Shown here: positions 55,156 through 64,000 of the stretch, in pieces
Position numbering within the stretch: position 1 is the stretch's first letter
Layout: every line of letters begins with the position of its first letter
From: Peribacillus faecalis
GTDB taxonomy: Bacteria; Bacillota; Bacilli; Bacillales; DSM-1321
DNA length: 64,000 nucleotides
Reading direction: 5' to 3'
Assembly (NCBI RefSeq): GCF_014712675.1
Contig: NZ_JACXSI010000016.1
Coordinates: 1 to 64,000, forward strand
Made by a program: the position numbers and the translations under genes
Notes under the pieces: model-generated
Seen by the model: only the letters and a program-made list of their open reading frames with translations
What the model was told of the DNA's origin: nothing
Database searches by the model: none

Positions 55156-56790
55156 TTATTCAACCTTATTATTCTTCCAGTCAGATGAGTATTGTTCGAA
55201 CAATTCATTAATCGCCTTGCCTATTTTTGCATACTGCTCGTTCTTCAGGTTTGCTAACGAAACCCGAATTGACCAGGAAGGCCCTTCAAATCCGCTGCCG
55301 TTCAGCAAAACAATACTGTACTTTTCAGCCAAATCGAATAAAAATTCGATTGCGCTCCGTTCTTCTTTCAAATAGGTAACAAATTCTTCCCCATACTTCA
55401 TTTTCGCCCATATCAATAAATCAAACTCATTATAGTAGCTTGTACTATGCTTATTAGGAATCATTGTAAGTTCAACTAAGTGGTCATACAATATTTTTTT
55501 TCGTTCTCTGCAAATTTCCTTTGTTTGCTGTTTGTATGAATTCTCTTTATCAAGCAATGCAAAAATCGAAAAAATCGCCATTTGAACTTGCTGTGGCGTC
55601 GACAGCCCTGCTGTATGATTTAATGCAACATGACGGCTGTCTGCTACGAGCCGATCGATAAACGAAAGTCCTTCAGGAGTTGTTGTTAAAGACTCATAGC
55701 GTTCCTTCAGTCTGTCTTTAGCTTCTTGCGGAAGATTAGCGATTAATTTGTTATACACATTATCTTGTGCAAGTGCGATAACGCCGAGACGCCATCCGGT
55801 TACACCAAAATACTTTGAAAACGAGTACACACCCAACGTGTTATAAGGTAATGAAATCAATAACGATTTAAAATCATCGGCAAAAGTTCCGTATACATCA
55901 TCAGTAACAATCATTAGATTGGGGTTCTTTTCTTCTACAATCTTTTTGAAGTACGCCAAAGTATCTTCATCCATCGCAACTGACGGCGGATTACTCGGAT
56001 TAACGACACATACCGCCTTCACGCTTGGATCAGACAGTTTATCGAGCTCTTCTTTTGGATATTGCCACGTATGACGACCATTTCCGCTGATGGCCGATGC
56101 ATGGATTGGCACCACTTCAAATTCATAGCGCGGCAAACGCGGTATATCAAGGTATGGTGTAAAGATCGGTACCATTAGCGCTAATTTTTCACCTTTTTTC
56201 ATTAATCGATTAGCCATTAACGAATCAAAAATATAGCACATTGCTGCTGTACCGCCTTCGACCGCGAATAAATCATAGCTATTATCTTTCGGATTGCCAC
56301 CCATTTCTTGCAGCACGTATTCTCTGACAACCTTCTCGATTTTAACGAGCATCCGGTCCGGAACTGGATAATTATCACCTATAATGCCATCGACTAATTC
56401 AAAAAGCCAACTATCAGGTTCAAAACCATGCTGTTCGACTCCGTAATCAATAATTCGGCTTAATAAATCAATCCCGCCTGCCTCTTTATTTTCAGCATAA
56501 AAGATTTTAAAACGTTCATATATGCCAGGTTGCTCAGGCATTCCCGCCAAATCTCCATCATTCCACATTCTTTTCGTTTCCAAAACAGCAAAATGGCCGA
56601 GTGTAAAAAACGCCTGTCTCGGAGTAGAAGCCGTCCAATTCGGATTACCTCGACCTGCATTGAGTAATACTCTGACACCTTTACGTTCTGATTTCGTCGC
56701 CAGTTTGATCAGTTCATCTTTAATTTCAAATGGACTTAAAGTATGATATTTCTCAATTAGCTCTTTTCTTGTTAATTGATCCTTATTCAT
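55156..56790 (-). CDS. aspD: Aspartate 4-decarboxylase / aminotransferase (AspD)
   Basis: A 544-residue PLP enzyme of the bifunctional aspartate 4-decarboxylase family (converts aspartate to alanine and CO2, with aspartate aminotransferase side activity). Key blocks are LNAGRGNPNW, VNPSNPPSVAM, TDDVYGTF and the PLP lysine in YSFSKYFGVTGWRLG. Length around 540 separates it from ordinary 400-residue aminotransferases. ATG 56790 is better spaced from AAAGGA than the ATG three codons upstream. The usual aspartate:alanine antiporter gene (aspT) is absent here. Confidence 0.92.
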   Translation of the reverse strand: MNKDQLTRKELIEKYHTLSPFEIKDELIKLATKSERKGVRVLLNAGRGNPNWTASTPRQAFFTLGHFAVLETKRMWNDGDLAGMPEQPGIYERFKIFYAENKEAGGIDLLSRIIDYGVEQHGFEPDSWLFELVDGIIGDNYPVPDRMLVKIEKVVREYVLQEMGGNPKDNSYDLFAVEGGTAAMCYIFDSLMANRLMKKGEKLALMVPIFTPYLDIPRLPRYEFEVVPIHASAISGNGRHTWQYPKEELDKLSDPSVKAVCVVNPSNPPSVAMDEDTLAYFKKIVEEKNPNLMIVTDDVYGTFADDFKSLLISLPYNTLGVYSFSKYFGVTGWRLGVIALAQDNVYNKLIANLPQEAKDRLKERYESLTTTPEGLSFIDRLVADSRHVALNHTAGLSTPQQVQMAIFSIFALLDKENSYKQQTKEICRERKKILYDHLVELTMIPNKHSTSYYNEFDLLIWAKMKYGEEFVTYLKEERSAIEFLFDLAEKYSIVLLNGSGFEGPSWSIRVSLANLKNEQYAKIGKAINELFEQYSSDWKNNKVE

Positions 56791-56915
56791 TGATGACATC
56801 CTTTCGAAGCTAAAAACACTTCATTCACCTCGTTGTTTTACATGCTGATTTCATAAGGATTATTATTTTACAAAATTGAATATTCCATCCACAAAGCACA
56901 GAAAGGCAACAAAAA

Positions 56916-56944
56916 GAGGATTGATAGAAACAAGATCAATCCTC
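56916..56944 (-). terminator. Intrinsic terminator after the acyl-CoA dehydrogenase gene
   Basis: GAGGATTGAT and ATCAATCCTC form a 10-bp stem with a 9-base loop, then T-run on the minus strand. Confidence 0.85.
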
Positions 56945-56958
56945 AAATCTGATTAATT

Positions 56959-58731
56959 TCAAACAATATACGCTTCTGCTTCAATTAAACGTGCCGCAAT
57001 CTCCCGCTTTCGCAAAAAACCGTCAGTATCGTTAAACTTACAGAACCTATCTTGAATTAAATTCCGCAGTTTCTCATTTTGCTCACTTGACGGCATCCCA
57101 TTCAGAAGACGACGCGTATGCATCTCGACTTCCAAAATAGCGGTGTAAATAAAACTTTCAGCCAGTTTCACTTTCAATACTTCATTTGTCAGGCCGTTTC
57201 TGCGCACTGCTTTTTCCGCTCGAAGAATTACAGATTCAGCAGCGAATAATTGAATTGCAATATCAGACAGTTTAATCAAGCTTTCCTGTTCTTGTCCAAT
57301 ATTTTTGCCATACATTTCAAAGACGGCACCGGCTAAAAGCAAAAAGGCATTCCGTATCGAACGAACCATTGTCTTCTCTTTTTTTAAGGGGCTGTCAAAG
57401 TTCACTGGTACTTCGTTCATTTCCTTTGCTGACTTCTGTAGATGCTCATTAAGCTTAATTTCTCCGCCGATTGCTTTTTTTACTAATAAGTTTGGTACAA
57501 GAAATCGGTTTATTTCGTTTGTCCCTTCAAAGATCCGATTTATTCTTGAATCACGGTAAAACCGTTCGATGCGATATTCTTGCATGTACCCGTAGCCTCC
57601 GTGTAGCTGAACGCCTTCATCAACTACATAATCGAGTGTTTCAGAACCAAAAACTTTACATATAGAACACTCTCCAGCAAATTCAGCCAGTCCTTCACGG
57701 ATAATAGTCGTGTCACTTTCCTCATACAGACTGCCCATCGAGCTTTCCAGCAATTGTGCAGTTCGGTATTGGACCGATTCTGCCGCAAAAATTCGGCTTG
57801 CCATATCCGCCAGCTTTTCCTGTGTGGCACGGAATGAAGAAATCGATTGTTTGAACTGCTTTCTCTCATTTGTATAATGAATTATTTCTTTTAATGCAGC
57901 CTTCGCGCCACCGGTGCAGGCTCCTCCTAAATTAAAACGTCCCAAATTTAAGACATTAAAAGCTATGATATGTCCTTTTCCGATTTCACCTAAAACATTT
58001 TCAACCGGAACGATGCAGTCCTCTAATATAACAGAACAAGTAGATGAACCTTTAATCCCCATCTTCTTCTCTTCCGGCCCTAACGATAATCCTGGATAAT
58101 CCTTCTCTACAATGAATGCTGTAAATTTTGTGCCGTCAACCTTTGCGTATACAATAAATGTATCCGAAAAACCGGCATTCGTAATCCATTGTTTTGTTCC
58201 GTTTAAAATATAATGCTTTCCTGATTCGCTTAACACTGCCGTGGTAGTAGCGCCAAGCGCGTCTGAACCTGATGAAGGTTCTGTGAGACAATAAGCTCCG
58301 ATATAATCACCGGAAGCAAGTTTAGGAAGGTACTTTTGTTTCTGTTCTTCACTTCCGAAATATGTAATCGGCAAAGTGGCAATGCATGTGTGATTAGAAT
58401 GAGCCACTCCGTATGAACCTGTCTCTCCAAGCACTTCACCGACTATGCCTTTACTGATTTTATCAAGGCCGATTCCGCCATATTTTTCGGGCACACTATG
58501 ACCCAACAAACCTAATGCTCCGGCTTTTTTCAGCAATGCAACTGTTTGTTCAAACTGTTGCGCCTCAATTGCTTCCATTTGCGGAAGAACATCTCGTTCC
58601 ACAAATTGTTTCGCAGTTAAAGCAATCATTTTATGTTCTTCTGTAAGATCTTCAGGTGTGAAAACTTGTTCCGGCTCAGTTTCTGTAAAAAGAAAATCTA
58701 AGCCCTTCTTTGAATCACGTGTAATCTTCAT
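56959..58731 (-). CDS. Acyl-CoA dehydrogenase
   Basis: A 590-residue FAD flavoenzyme. The N-terminal and middle domains have the signatures YCLTEPSSGSDA and TKQWITNAG; the C-terminal helical domain has QLHGGYGYMQEYRIERFYRD...IFEGTNEINRFLV. A further C-terminal extension of about 190 residues is of the kind seen in the longer FadE/ETF-linked members. Base residue is probably the Glu in IFEGTNE or a nearby one. It introduces a 2,3-double bond in acyl-CoA. ATG follows CGGAGG. Confidence 0.92.
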   Translation of the reverse strand: MKITRDSKKGLDFLFTETEPEQVFTPEDLTEEHKMIALTAKQFVERDVLPQMEAIEAQQFEQTVALLKKAGALGLLGHSVPEKYGGIGLDKISKGIVGEVLGETGSYGVAHSNHTCIATLPITYFGSEEQKQKYLPKLASGDYIGAYCLTEPSSGSDALGATTTAVLSESGKHYILNGTKQWITNAGFSDTFIVYAKVDGTKFTAFIVEKDYPGLSLGPEEKKMGIKGSSTCSVILEDCIVPVENVLGEIGKGHIIAFNVLNLGRFNLGGACTGGAKAALKEIIHYTNERKQFKQSISSFRATQEKLADMASRIFAAESVQYRTAQLLESSMGSLYEESDTTIIREGLAEFAGECSICKVFGSETLDYVVDEGVQLHGGYGYMQEYRIERFYRDSRINRIFEGTNEINRFLVPNLLVKKAIGGEIKLNEHLQKSAKEMNEVPVNFDSPLKKEKTMVRSIRNAFLLLAGAVFEMYGKNIGQEQESLIKLSDIAIQLFAAESVILRAEKAVRRNGLTNEVLKVKLAESFIYTAILEVEMHTRRLLNGMPSSEQNEKLRNLIQDRFCKFNDTDGFLRKREIAARLIEAEAYIV

Positions 58732-58758
58732 AAGAACCTCCGGGTTTAGTTAGTAAAA

Positions 58759-58799
58759 AAAAGAAGAACATAGACACTTTGGTGTACAGTTCTTCTTTT
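58759..58799 (-). terminator. Intrinsic terminator after the NRDE gene
   Basis: AAAAGAAGAAC and GTTCTTCTTTT form an 11-bp perfect stem with a 19-base loop; it may be bidirectional. Confidence 0.75.
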
Positions 58800-58859
58800 G
58801 TTCATTACATATTTTACCATTTGATAGAGTGTTCATCTAGAAAAATAATAGTTTGTACT

Positions 58860-59627
58860 CTATTCTATTTTAAAAACAAATCGCTTTTCTTCATGATATT
58901 GCCCATCAATAAATACACGCTCCGCAAAGGTGATATTGTTCTCTTTATCTATTAATAAAACAGTTGATGAACGAGTGCCATAACCGGGCATTTTTATAAA
59001 CAATGGGGACAATGCTCTTTCTGTTTGCAATCCGACACCGGTATCCGGCAAATCATTATCAGAAGCTATTGCTTCGTCAGCAACGATTTCAAAAAGCGGC
59101 TTTAATTCCATTACTCCCTTGTTAGCATTCATATGCTCTTTAAGCATCTGTTTGCCCTTTACCACTTTTGGCCAAGGAGTATTTAATGTATGATTGCTCA
59201 AGCTGTGTGTTCCTGGGCTAATTATATTTTTCTCATTTAATATATTATTATAATGATACAGCTGACTGCCATTTCCGACGAGAACATTAAATCCATCATA
59301 CATCTCTCTATTCATAGCCAGCTGATTAATATAATCACTCGGCTCCATTTTGCCAGTCAGAAATTGTCTTACTATTTCTCCACGTGAATAACGGCCTTTT
59401 ACCGGCAATTTCGGATCGCGAAAATTAGTTAAAGCTGCAAAACGTCCATTCTTTGCAATACCAAGCCAAGTGCCTCCCTGGAGCAAATCACGTCCTGCCA
59501 GAATAAAAGGGTCATCTTCCCAAAAATGTGCGCCGGCAGTTGGCCTCGTATAACTTTCATCTCTATTGGCAGCCACAACTAATTGATAATTATCATGATC
59601 TTGAAAGTGAAAATTGATTAAACACAT
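58860..59627 (-). CDS. NRDE family protein (TANGO2-like)
   Basis: A 255-residue protein beginning MCLINFHFQDHDN with the defining AANRDESYTRPT motif and the GGTWLGIAKNGRFAALTNFR block. The N-terminal Cys2 is a potential nucleophile as in Ntn-hydrolase-like folds. TANGO2 in animals is linked to haem or lipid handling; the bacterial function is not established. AAGGGGA precedes the ATG. Flanked by terminators on both sides, so it is monocistronic. Confidence 0.88.
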   Translation of the reverse strand: MCLINFHFQDHDNYQLVVAANRDESYTRPTAGAHFWEDDPFILAGRDLLQGGTWLGIAKNGRFAALTNFRDPKLPVKGRYSRGEIVRQFLTGKMEPSDYINQLAMNREMYDGFNVLVGNGSQLYHYNNILNEKNIISPGTHSLSNHTLNTPWPKVVKGKQMLKEHMNANKGVMELKPLFEIVADEAIASDNDLPDTGVGLQTERALSPLFIKMPGYGTRSSTVLLIDKENNITFAERVFIDGQYHEEKRFVFKIE

Positions 59628-59690
59628 TTATTTATAATCCCCTTTGACTTGAACTACTATCCTTTCCGTTTATCATAGCATATTAATGCA

Positions 59691-59727
59691 AGAAAGCCTG
59701 AAATGAATTATCCATTTCAGGCTTTCT
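59691..59727 (-). terminator. Intrinsic terminator after the nitroreductase gene
   Basis: AGAAAGCCTGAAATG and CATTTCAGGCTTTCT form a perfect 15-bp stem with a 7-base loop. Confidence 0.88.
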
Positions 59728-59734
59728 CATCATA

Positions 59735-60475
59735 TTATTTATCGGATAAAAACTTTTGTTGTTTTAATCCTTCTGTAATTCCTTGATAATACTCTTTACT
59801 ATAGAAGTTTGCGACAGCTTTTGTCCATGTGCCGGTACGTTTGCCTTGCGAGCTTCTTTCCAAATATTCTGCATAAATCTCATTGTATTGCTCAAGCAAT
59901 GTATGTACGTCTTTATTATATGTTTCCTGGTGATAAACAGCTTGTTTCGGCAAGCGCGGTTTTAATTCCGGTGTTTCAGCCGGATGGCCGATGCACAGTC
60001 CACACACAGGAAGCACATAAGGCGGCAATTCCAGCAGTTCGATTACTTCTTTTATGTTTCGGCGAATGCCGCCAATTGGAACCGTTCCAAGCCCAAATGA
60101 TTCAGATGCGGTTACGGCTGCGCCTAGCGCTATGCCGACATCTGTTGCGCCGACAAGTAAAGTGTCGATATTATCACTTACATGAAGCTGCAAATCTTCC
60201 ATTTGACTTGCGACTAATGCCCGATAAAAATCAGCGCAAAACACTAAAAATACAGGTGCTTCCTCCACATGTTTCTGGCCTCCGCACAATTCCGCTAGTT
60301 TCTTCTTGCGCTCTAAATCTTTTACAGCAATAACAGAGACTTGCTGCCCGTTAATCCAGCTTGGAGCAGCTTGAACTGCTTTAATGATTTGCTCTAATTG
60401 ACTCTCTTCAACATCCTTTGCCTGACAAGAGCGATATGATCGATGAGATAGTAATGTGTCCATAACTTTATTCAA
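59735..60475 (-). CDS. FMN-dependent nitroreductase / NADPH oxidoreductase (NfrA-like)
   Basis: A 246-residue nitroreductase-fold flavoprotein. The HRSYRSCQ N-terminus binds FMN, followed by APSWINGQQVSVI and GLGTVPIGGIRRNI. Length and sequence resemble the NfsA/NfrA group, which reduces nitroaromatics, quinones or flavins with NADPH. TTG start after AAGGAGG. Separated from the SDR gene upstream by 56 bases. Confidence 0.87.
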   Translation of the reverse strand: MNKVMDTLLSHRSYRSCQAKDVEESQLEQIIKAVQAAPSWINGQQVSVIAVKDLERKKKLAELCGGQKHVEEAPVFLVFCADFYRALVASQMEDLQLHVSDNIDTLLVGATDVGIALGAAVTASESFGLGTVPIGGIRRNIKEVIELLELPPYVLPVCGLCIGHPAETPELKPRLPKQAVYHQETYNKDVHTLLEQYNEIYAEYLERSSQGKRTGTWTKAVANFYSKEYYQGITEGLKQQKFLSDK

Positions 60476-60531
60476 GATAAACTCCTCCTTATTCTCTCTA
60501 TTTATTATACATAAACAGATGTTGTCTACTA

Positions 60532-61338
60532 TTAATTTTTTACTAACTCTCTCATTTGACTATACTCTGCGTATTGTGGTGTTGGCATTCCATATCCGCC
60601 TGCAACTTCCAAATGATGGCCGGTAACGTATGATGAATCATCACTAGCAAAGAATAATACTGCTTTCGCTATATCATCAGGTAGACCCATCCGATTCAAA
60701 GGTACGTGATGTAAGAATGATTGTATAAAATCTTGCGACATATTAGAAATCGCTGCTTTTGTAGCAATTAATCCAGGCAATACAGCATTGCAGCGAATGT
60801 GATCCTTTGCGTACTGAGTAGCGATATTTTCTGTAAGGGAGTTAATTGCAGCTTTTGAAACGCAATATGCCATTCGAGATATATCTGGTACAACAGAACC
60901 GATTGTAGATATATTGACGATACTGCCACCACCATTCTTTATCATATGCGGAATCGCTGCCTTGCATGGTAAGTATACACTTTTCAGATTATCTTCTACA
61001 ATTCTGAAGAATGAATCACTATCTCCATTCATTAAATCTTTATCGACTTGAACGTCGGTACCACCATAATTATTGACAAGAATATCAATTTTCTCTTCAT
61101 TAGTAACAACTGTTTCAATCATCGACGTAAATGTTTCTTCCTCGCGCGCATTAAAATAAACAAATTTTGCCACCCCTCCCTTTGCAGCAATATCGGAAAT
61201 CGCTTCATTTGCTAGTACTTCATTTCTGGCTGCCAAGTAGACAACTGCACCATTTTCCGCTAGCAGCTCTGCCGTAGCTAAACCGATTCCTTTCGTTGAC
61301 GCTGTTACAACCGCTACTTTGCCGTCTAATTTCTTCAT
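60532..61338 (-). CDS. Short-chain dehydrogenase/reductase
   Basis: A 268-residue classical SDR. The cofactor motif is TASTKGIG, the NNYGG replaces the usual NNAG, and the active site is Ser in NISTIGS with Tyr and Lys in YCVSKAA. The PGLIATKAAI stretch follows the active site. Substrate unknown. It may be co-transcribed with the nitroreductase. ATG follows GGAGGGC. Confidence 0.9.
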   Translation of the reverse strand: MKKLDGKVAVVTASTKGIGLATAELLAENGAVVYLAARNEVLANEAISDIAAKGGVAKFVYFNAREEETFTSMIETVVTNEEKIDILVNNYGGTDVQVDKDLMNGDSDSFFRIVEDNLKSVYLPCKAAIPHMIKNGGGSIVNISTIGSVVPDISRMAYCVSKAAINSLTENIATQYAKDHIRCNAVLPGLIATKAAISNMSQDFIQSFLHHVPLNRMGLPDDIAKAVLFFASDDSSYVTGHHLEVAGGYGMPTPQYAEYSQMRELVKN

Positions 61339-61638
61339 CTTATTAGCCCTCCTAAAAGAGAATGAGTATTATAAATATTATATCAAAATAATTAATGGTG
61401 CATATTTGGAAAATAAACACAATAAGAAAACCATTACTGGTTCGGAATATTATTTATGTAAAAAATGTAAAATATTTTAATTGCGTATGTTAAACTGAAA
61501 CTATAAAAAGTTCTTATAGGATAAAGTAAAGCAATTCCTGTTCTTGGTACATTATCTTTAATTTGTGATTATCTTTCGAAATGCATAACAGCGGGTAAAG
61601 CTTGGAATGAAATTCCTAAATAAAAGAGGGAGGTTTAA

Positions 61639-61992
61639 GTGGCATTTCTTTTAAGTCTTCTAGGATGGGCGATAGTAATAATATATTTGTTAGCTATTTC
61701 AAAAATAGCAGATGTATTTATGGATGAAATTAAAAAGCGCACTGATGACGACTTCTTAATAACCCTTCCTTTATGTTTATTATTATGTCTCTCATCGTTT
61801 TGTATATTATTTATAATGAAATTATATCAACTAGAATTCGCATCGCTAACACATTTAATGACCATAATTTTATACACATCTGTTACTATTTCAAGCATTT
61901 TACTTTTTAGCATAATTGTAATTAGACCAATAAATAAATCTATGTATGAAAAAGTTGTATATTTCATTAAATATTTTAAGTTTAAGAAGTGA
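61639..61992 (+). CDS. Hypothetical three-helix membrane protein
   Basis: A 117-residue protein with three predicted membrane helices (residues about 4-24, 36-58 and 72-96) and a short basic C-terminus. GTG follows GAGGGAGG with good spacing. No family recognised. It is an isolated plus-strand gene ended by the terminator at 62007-62035. The 300 bases upstream hold no other gene. Confidence 0.6.
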   Translation: MAFLLSLLGWAIVIIYLLAISKIADVFMDEIKKRTDDDFLITLPLCLLLCLSSFCILFIMKLYQLEFASLTHLMTIILYTSVTISSILLFSIIVIRPINKSMYEKVVYFIKYFKFKK

Positions 61993-62006
61993 GATAAAGA
62001 CGAAAG

Positions 62007-62035
62007 AAAACGCAACTAGCACTAAGTTGCGTTTT
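62007..62035 (+). terminator. Intrinsic terminator after the small membrane protein gene
   Basis: AAAACGCAACT and AGTTGCGTTTT form an 11-bp stem with a 7-base loop and T-run. Confidence 0.85.
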
Positions 62036-62287
62036 TTATGTTATAAAATTTGGTGAACTTTATTTTTCGTATGAACTGAGTCTCTCAGGATGAGAGTCAC
62101 AGCGGGAATGTATACGGTATACGGACGTAGCGCTCTTAGTCGCTGATTCTTACTTGCGGACCGATTCCATATTTCAGCGTTGAATTATCGAAATGAGGTT
62201 GCTCAAAGGGTAATAGGTGCTGGAGCTGGATGACGATAAACTTGTTTTAACTTATACACAAGGTGAAATCCTAAACAAAAATAAAAA

Positions 62288-62309
62288 CGACAATTACCAT
62301 CTCTTGTCG
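62288..62309 (-). terminator. Intrinsic terminator after the SagB-like gene
   Basis: CGACAA and TTGTCG form a 6-bp stem with a 10-base loop, followed on the minus strand by TTTTTATTTTTG. It lies 20 bases past the SagB-like stop and would end the azole-peptide operon. Stem is short. Confidence 0.6.
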
Positions 62310-62329
62310 CACAATAATAAAACCTATAT

Positions 62330-63883
62330 TTATATGTGTAAAGCTCCACTTAGTTTAGGCGGATTGTTATAATATCCAATCGGTACTTGAATAAGGCATG
62401 TTTTTCCTTTGGATTGCAGATCATAAAGATGATCACATTTGCTTGCATCAAATCCAAGAAGAGGATGTCCATTCATGCCAAATGCAGTGGCTGTTAAGAG
62501 TAACTTTTGAACAAGCATGCCTGCTTCCATTTGCTGAATGCGATAACCTCTATAACCGTATGAATTCAAATAAAAATCAGAGTCTCCAACAATATGAATA
62601 CATACCGGAATATGCTGCAAATTCACATTATCCATCGTCATCGCATACTGCAAATAAGTACGGTAATCTCCTTGGCGGATCAAATGTAAGCTATGAGATT
62701 TGCTGTCATAAACATAGCAGCCGTCCGGGATATGTTCTACATTAAATAAACAGCAATACAGATTGAGAGGAGCTTCACAGCCTCTTAAGTCATTCCGGTA
62801 GCAAAGAGATGATGCTGTCTCCTGCAAAAGGGATGCTAACTGCGTAATACTTACTTTGCCTAACACAAAATCCATCTCCGGGGAGAAACGCCTTCTGCAG
62901 GCAGTCGCTAAATCGTATGTCAACGGTTCAACATAAGGCAGCCTCCATCCGCTTGCTTCTTCTGCCGGCTTGCTTTTCATTTTATACAAATGCGTTCCGG
63001 TGCTTGAATGAATTTTAGATGCTTCCGTCATTCCGAGCAACATCGGATACTTCTTAATTCTTTTAGAGCGGACAGTATGCTTCCGCTGAATAACCGGAAT
63101 TCGATTACATAAGTCTGATGAAGTCAAATCAGCATGTTCATAAGCCTTCCAATTCATTGGGTTTACCGATAGCGGAATGACTGCATACACACTTTCCTCC
63201 TGTTCAGAAATTCCAAGGAGATGATTTACCGCATCATCGATAAAATGGAAATACACCCCGCTCTCAATACCGAACCGCTTGCTGACTTCAACTAACTGCC
63301 CGATTAGCACCCCACCATCCAAGCCCTGCAACCTGTAAGAAAAATTATTATATTTAAAGTAATTTTTCCAAAACATCGTCGAGACAAATACGGTTGCAAA
63401 ACAAGAAGGTATTGTACAGCGATGTCCTAATGCTCCTTTTAGAAATGAGTCAAAATTACCTTCCCGCAGCAGCAGCAACCGATGATGGGCTGAATCATAA
63501 TGATACACGCCAATTGGCAAATCAGGCAGTTTTAAATAAATATACAGCTCACTAGGATATAAACCACCTCCTGAAGGAACAAAACGGCGTAATGACTGGT
63601 ACGGTTCCATTATTTGCTCAAAAGGATCAAGCGTCTGGCTAACCTTAGTCACAGCGAACGTATACCATAAAAAATGGCCGATTGTAAGGAGATCCGGATG
63701 TGCCGGTACTTCGACTTTCTCTAATGATAACGGTACTTCCAACGTCAAAGAAAATGCAGGCACATCTTGATATAATTTATAAGGAAGCGGGGCATCCATC
63801 CAATCAACTTCCCATCCGGGCGGGCTTAGGTTTTCTACATCGTAATGCAATTGATACAGAAACTGATTCAGATTCAACTTCAT
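62330..63883 (-). CDS. Double-domain SagB-type azoline dehydrogenase
   Basis: A 517-residue SagB/ThcOx flavoprotein with two nitroreductase-like halves. Half one (about 60-250) has RRFVPSGGGLYPSELYIY, then PIGVYHYDSAHHRLLLLREG; half two (about 330-510) has the equivalent LRGCEAPLNLY, then IPDGCYVYDSKSHSLHLIRQG. Such enzymes use FMN to oxidise azoline to azole rings in thiazole/oxazole-modified peptides. It starts 13 bases after the YcaO stop, with GGAGAGGAGGG before ATG. Half two lacks the PSGGG loop, so it may be structural. The peptide substrate is not visible in the window. Confidence 0.92.
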   Translation of the reverse strand: MKLNLNQFLYQLHYDVENLSPPGWEVDWMDAPLPYKLYQDVPAFSLTLEVPLSLEKVEVPAHPDLLTIGHFLWYTFAVTKVSQTLDPFEQIMEPYQSLRRFVPSGGGLYPSELYIYLKLPDLPIGVYHYDSAHHRLLLLREGNFDSFLKGALGHRCTIPSCFATVFVSTMFWKNYFKYNNFSYRLQGLDGGVLIGQLVEVSKRFGIESGVYFHFIDDAVNHLLGISEQEESVYAVIPLSVNPMNWKAYEHADLTSSDLCNRIPVIQRKHTVRSKRIKKYPMLLGMTEASKIHSSTGTHLYKMKSKPAEEASGWRLPYVEPLTYDLATACRRRFSPEMDFVLGKVSITQLASLLQETASSLCYRNDLRGCEAPLNLYCCLFNVEHIPDGCYVYDSKSHSLHLIRQGDYRTYLQYAMTMDNVNLQHIPVCIHIVGDSDFYLNSYGYRGYRIQQMEAGMLVQKLLLTATAFGMNGHPLLGFDASKCDHLYDLQSKGKTCLIQVPIGYYNNPPKLSGALHI

Positions 63884-63896
63884 CCCTCCTCTCCAT

Positions 63897-64000
63897 TCAC
63901 GGAAACGGATGCGGATGAGGATTAAGCTGTTCTAACGTCAGAGGCTGTTTTACATACCCTAACTCCATCGGCACCTTCAACACTCGTTCTAATCCAGTGA
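63897..64000 (-). CDS. YcaO-type cyclodehydratase, C-terminal end (partial)
   Basis: The frame is open from the right edge and ends at TGA 63897-63899. The last 33 residues include VPMELGYVKQPLTLEQL and end PHPHPFP. A C-terminal PxPxP tail is characteristic of azoline-forming YcaO enzymes, where the tail reaches the active site. With the adjacent SagB-like gene this identifies a TOMM (thiazole/oxazole-modified microcin) cluster. The E1-like partner and precursor gene must lie outside the window if present. Confidence 0.82.
   Translation of the reverse strand, partial: TGLERVLKVPMELGYVKQPLTLEQLNPHPHPFP

Noticed and set aside
61350-61471. Plus-strand frame ending EYYLCKKCKIF
   Set aside because: It resembles a Cys-x2-Cys knuckle but has no supported start and overlaps the SDR promoter region.
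62217-62372. GTG-started 51-codon ORF (MLELDDDKLVLTYTQGEI...)
   Set aside because: It has an AAAGGG upstream but overlaps the SagB-like gene end and its terminator on the opposite strand; no family recognised.

Overview
The window reads as chromosomal DNA of an AT-rich Bacillaceae bacterium. Clues are a class IV PHA cluster (phaJ, phaP, phaQ, phaR, phaB, phaC), YppC- and YrzI-family proteins, a Bacillus-type dabAB/ybcI locus, yknXYZ, a PerR-type box at katG, AGGAGG ribosome sites and frequent TTG/GTG starts. No rRNA, tRNA or CRISPR was seen. The species cannot be named from the sequence alone.

Layout. 1-155 is the 3' end of a group II intron (maturase C-terminus plus domains V/VI). 357-7562 is a plus-strand exopolysaccharide operon (chain-length regulator, BY-kinase, priming sugar transferase, polymerase, PssD/PssE pair, GT2, sugar O-acyltransferase). 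It carries an internal deletion that joins the 5' end of a flippase gene to the 3' part of rmlA. 8468-13052 (minus) is an inorganic-carbon uptake system, DabB-DabA plus a YbcI-like protein, with a leader that may hold an attenuator and a small overlapping ORF. 14076-17665 (minus) is a membrane protein / VWA / TelA module. 17933-22059 is the PHA cluster, with phaJPQ on minus and phaRBC on plus, flanked by a 24-bp direct repeat. 22736-24946 is katG behind a PerR-like box. 24999-33820 (minus) is an alpha-glucoside uptake and hydrolysis regulon.

34222-35340 is a lone tyrosine recombinase with an 11-7-11 inverted repeat just upstream. 35624-36036 (minus) is a three-ORF small-peptide locus containing yrzI. 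36292-39348 is a yknXYZ-like ABC exporter. 39460-44314 (minus) holds membrane and hypothetical genes and a methyl-accepting chemotaxis protein remnant. Two VanW paralogues (44502-45752 and 52830-54071) bracket yppC and a minus-strand TRAP transporter plus acyl-CoA ligase. 54155-61338 holds corA, aspartate 4-decarboxylase, an acyl-CoA dehydrogenase, an NRDE protein, a nitroreductase and an SDR. 62330-64000 (minus) is the edge of a thiazole/oxazole-modified peptide cluster: a double-domain SagB-like dehydrogenase after the C-terminus of a YcaO cyclodehydratase.

The most interesting elements are the azole-peptide cluster cut by the right edge, the TelA/VWA/membrane module, the dab leader, the recombinase with its inverted repeat, the YrzI small-peptide locus and the flippase-rmlA scar. 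All calls come from reading motifs, translations and spacing by eye; no database search was run.
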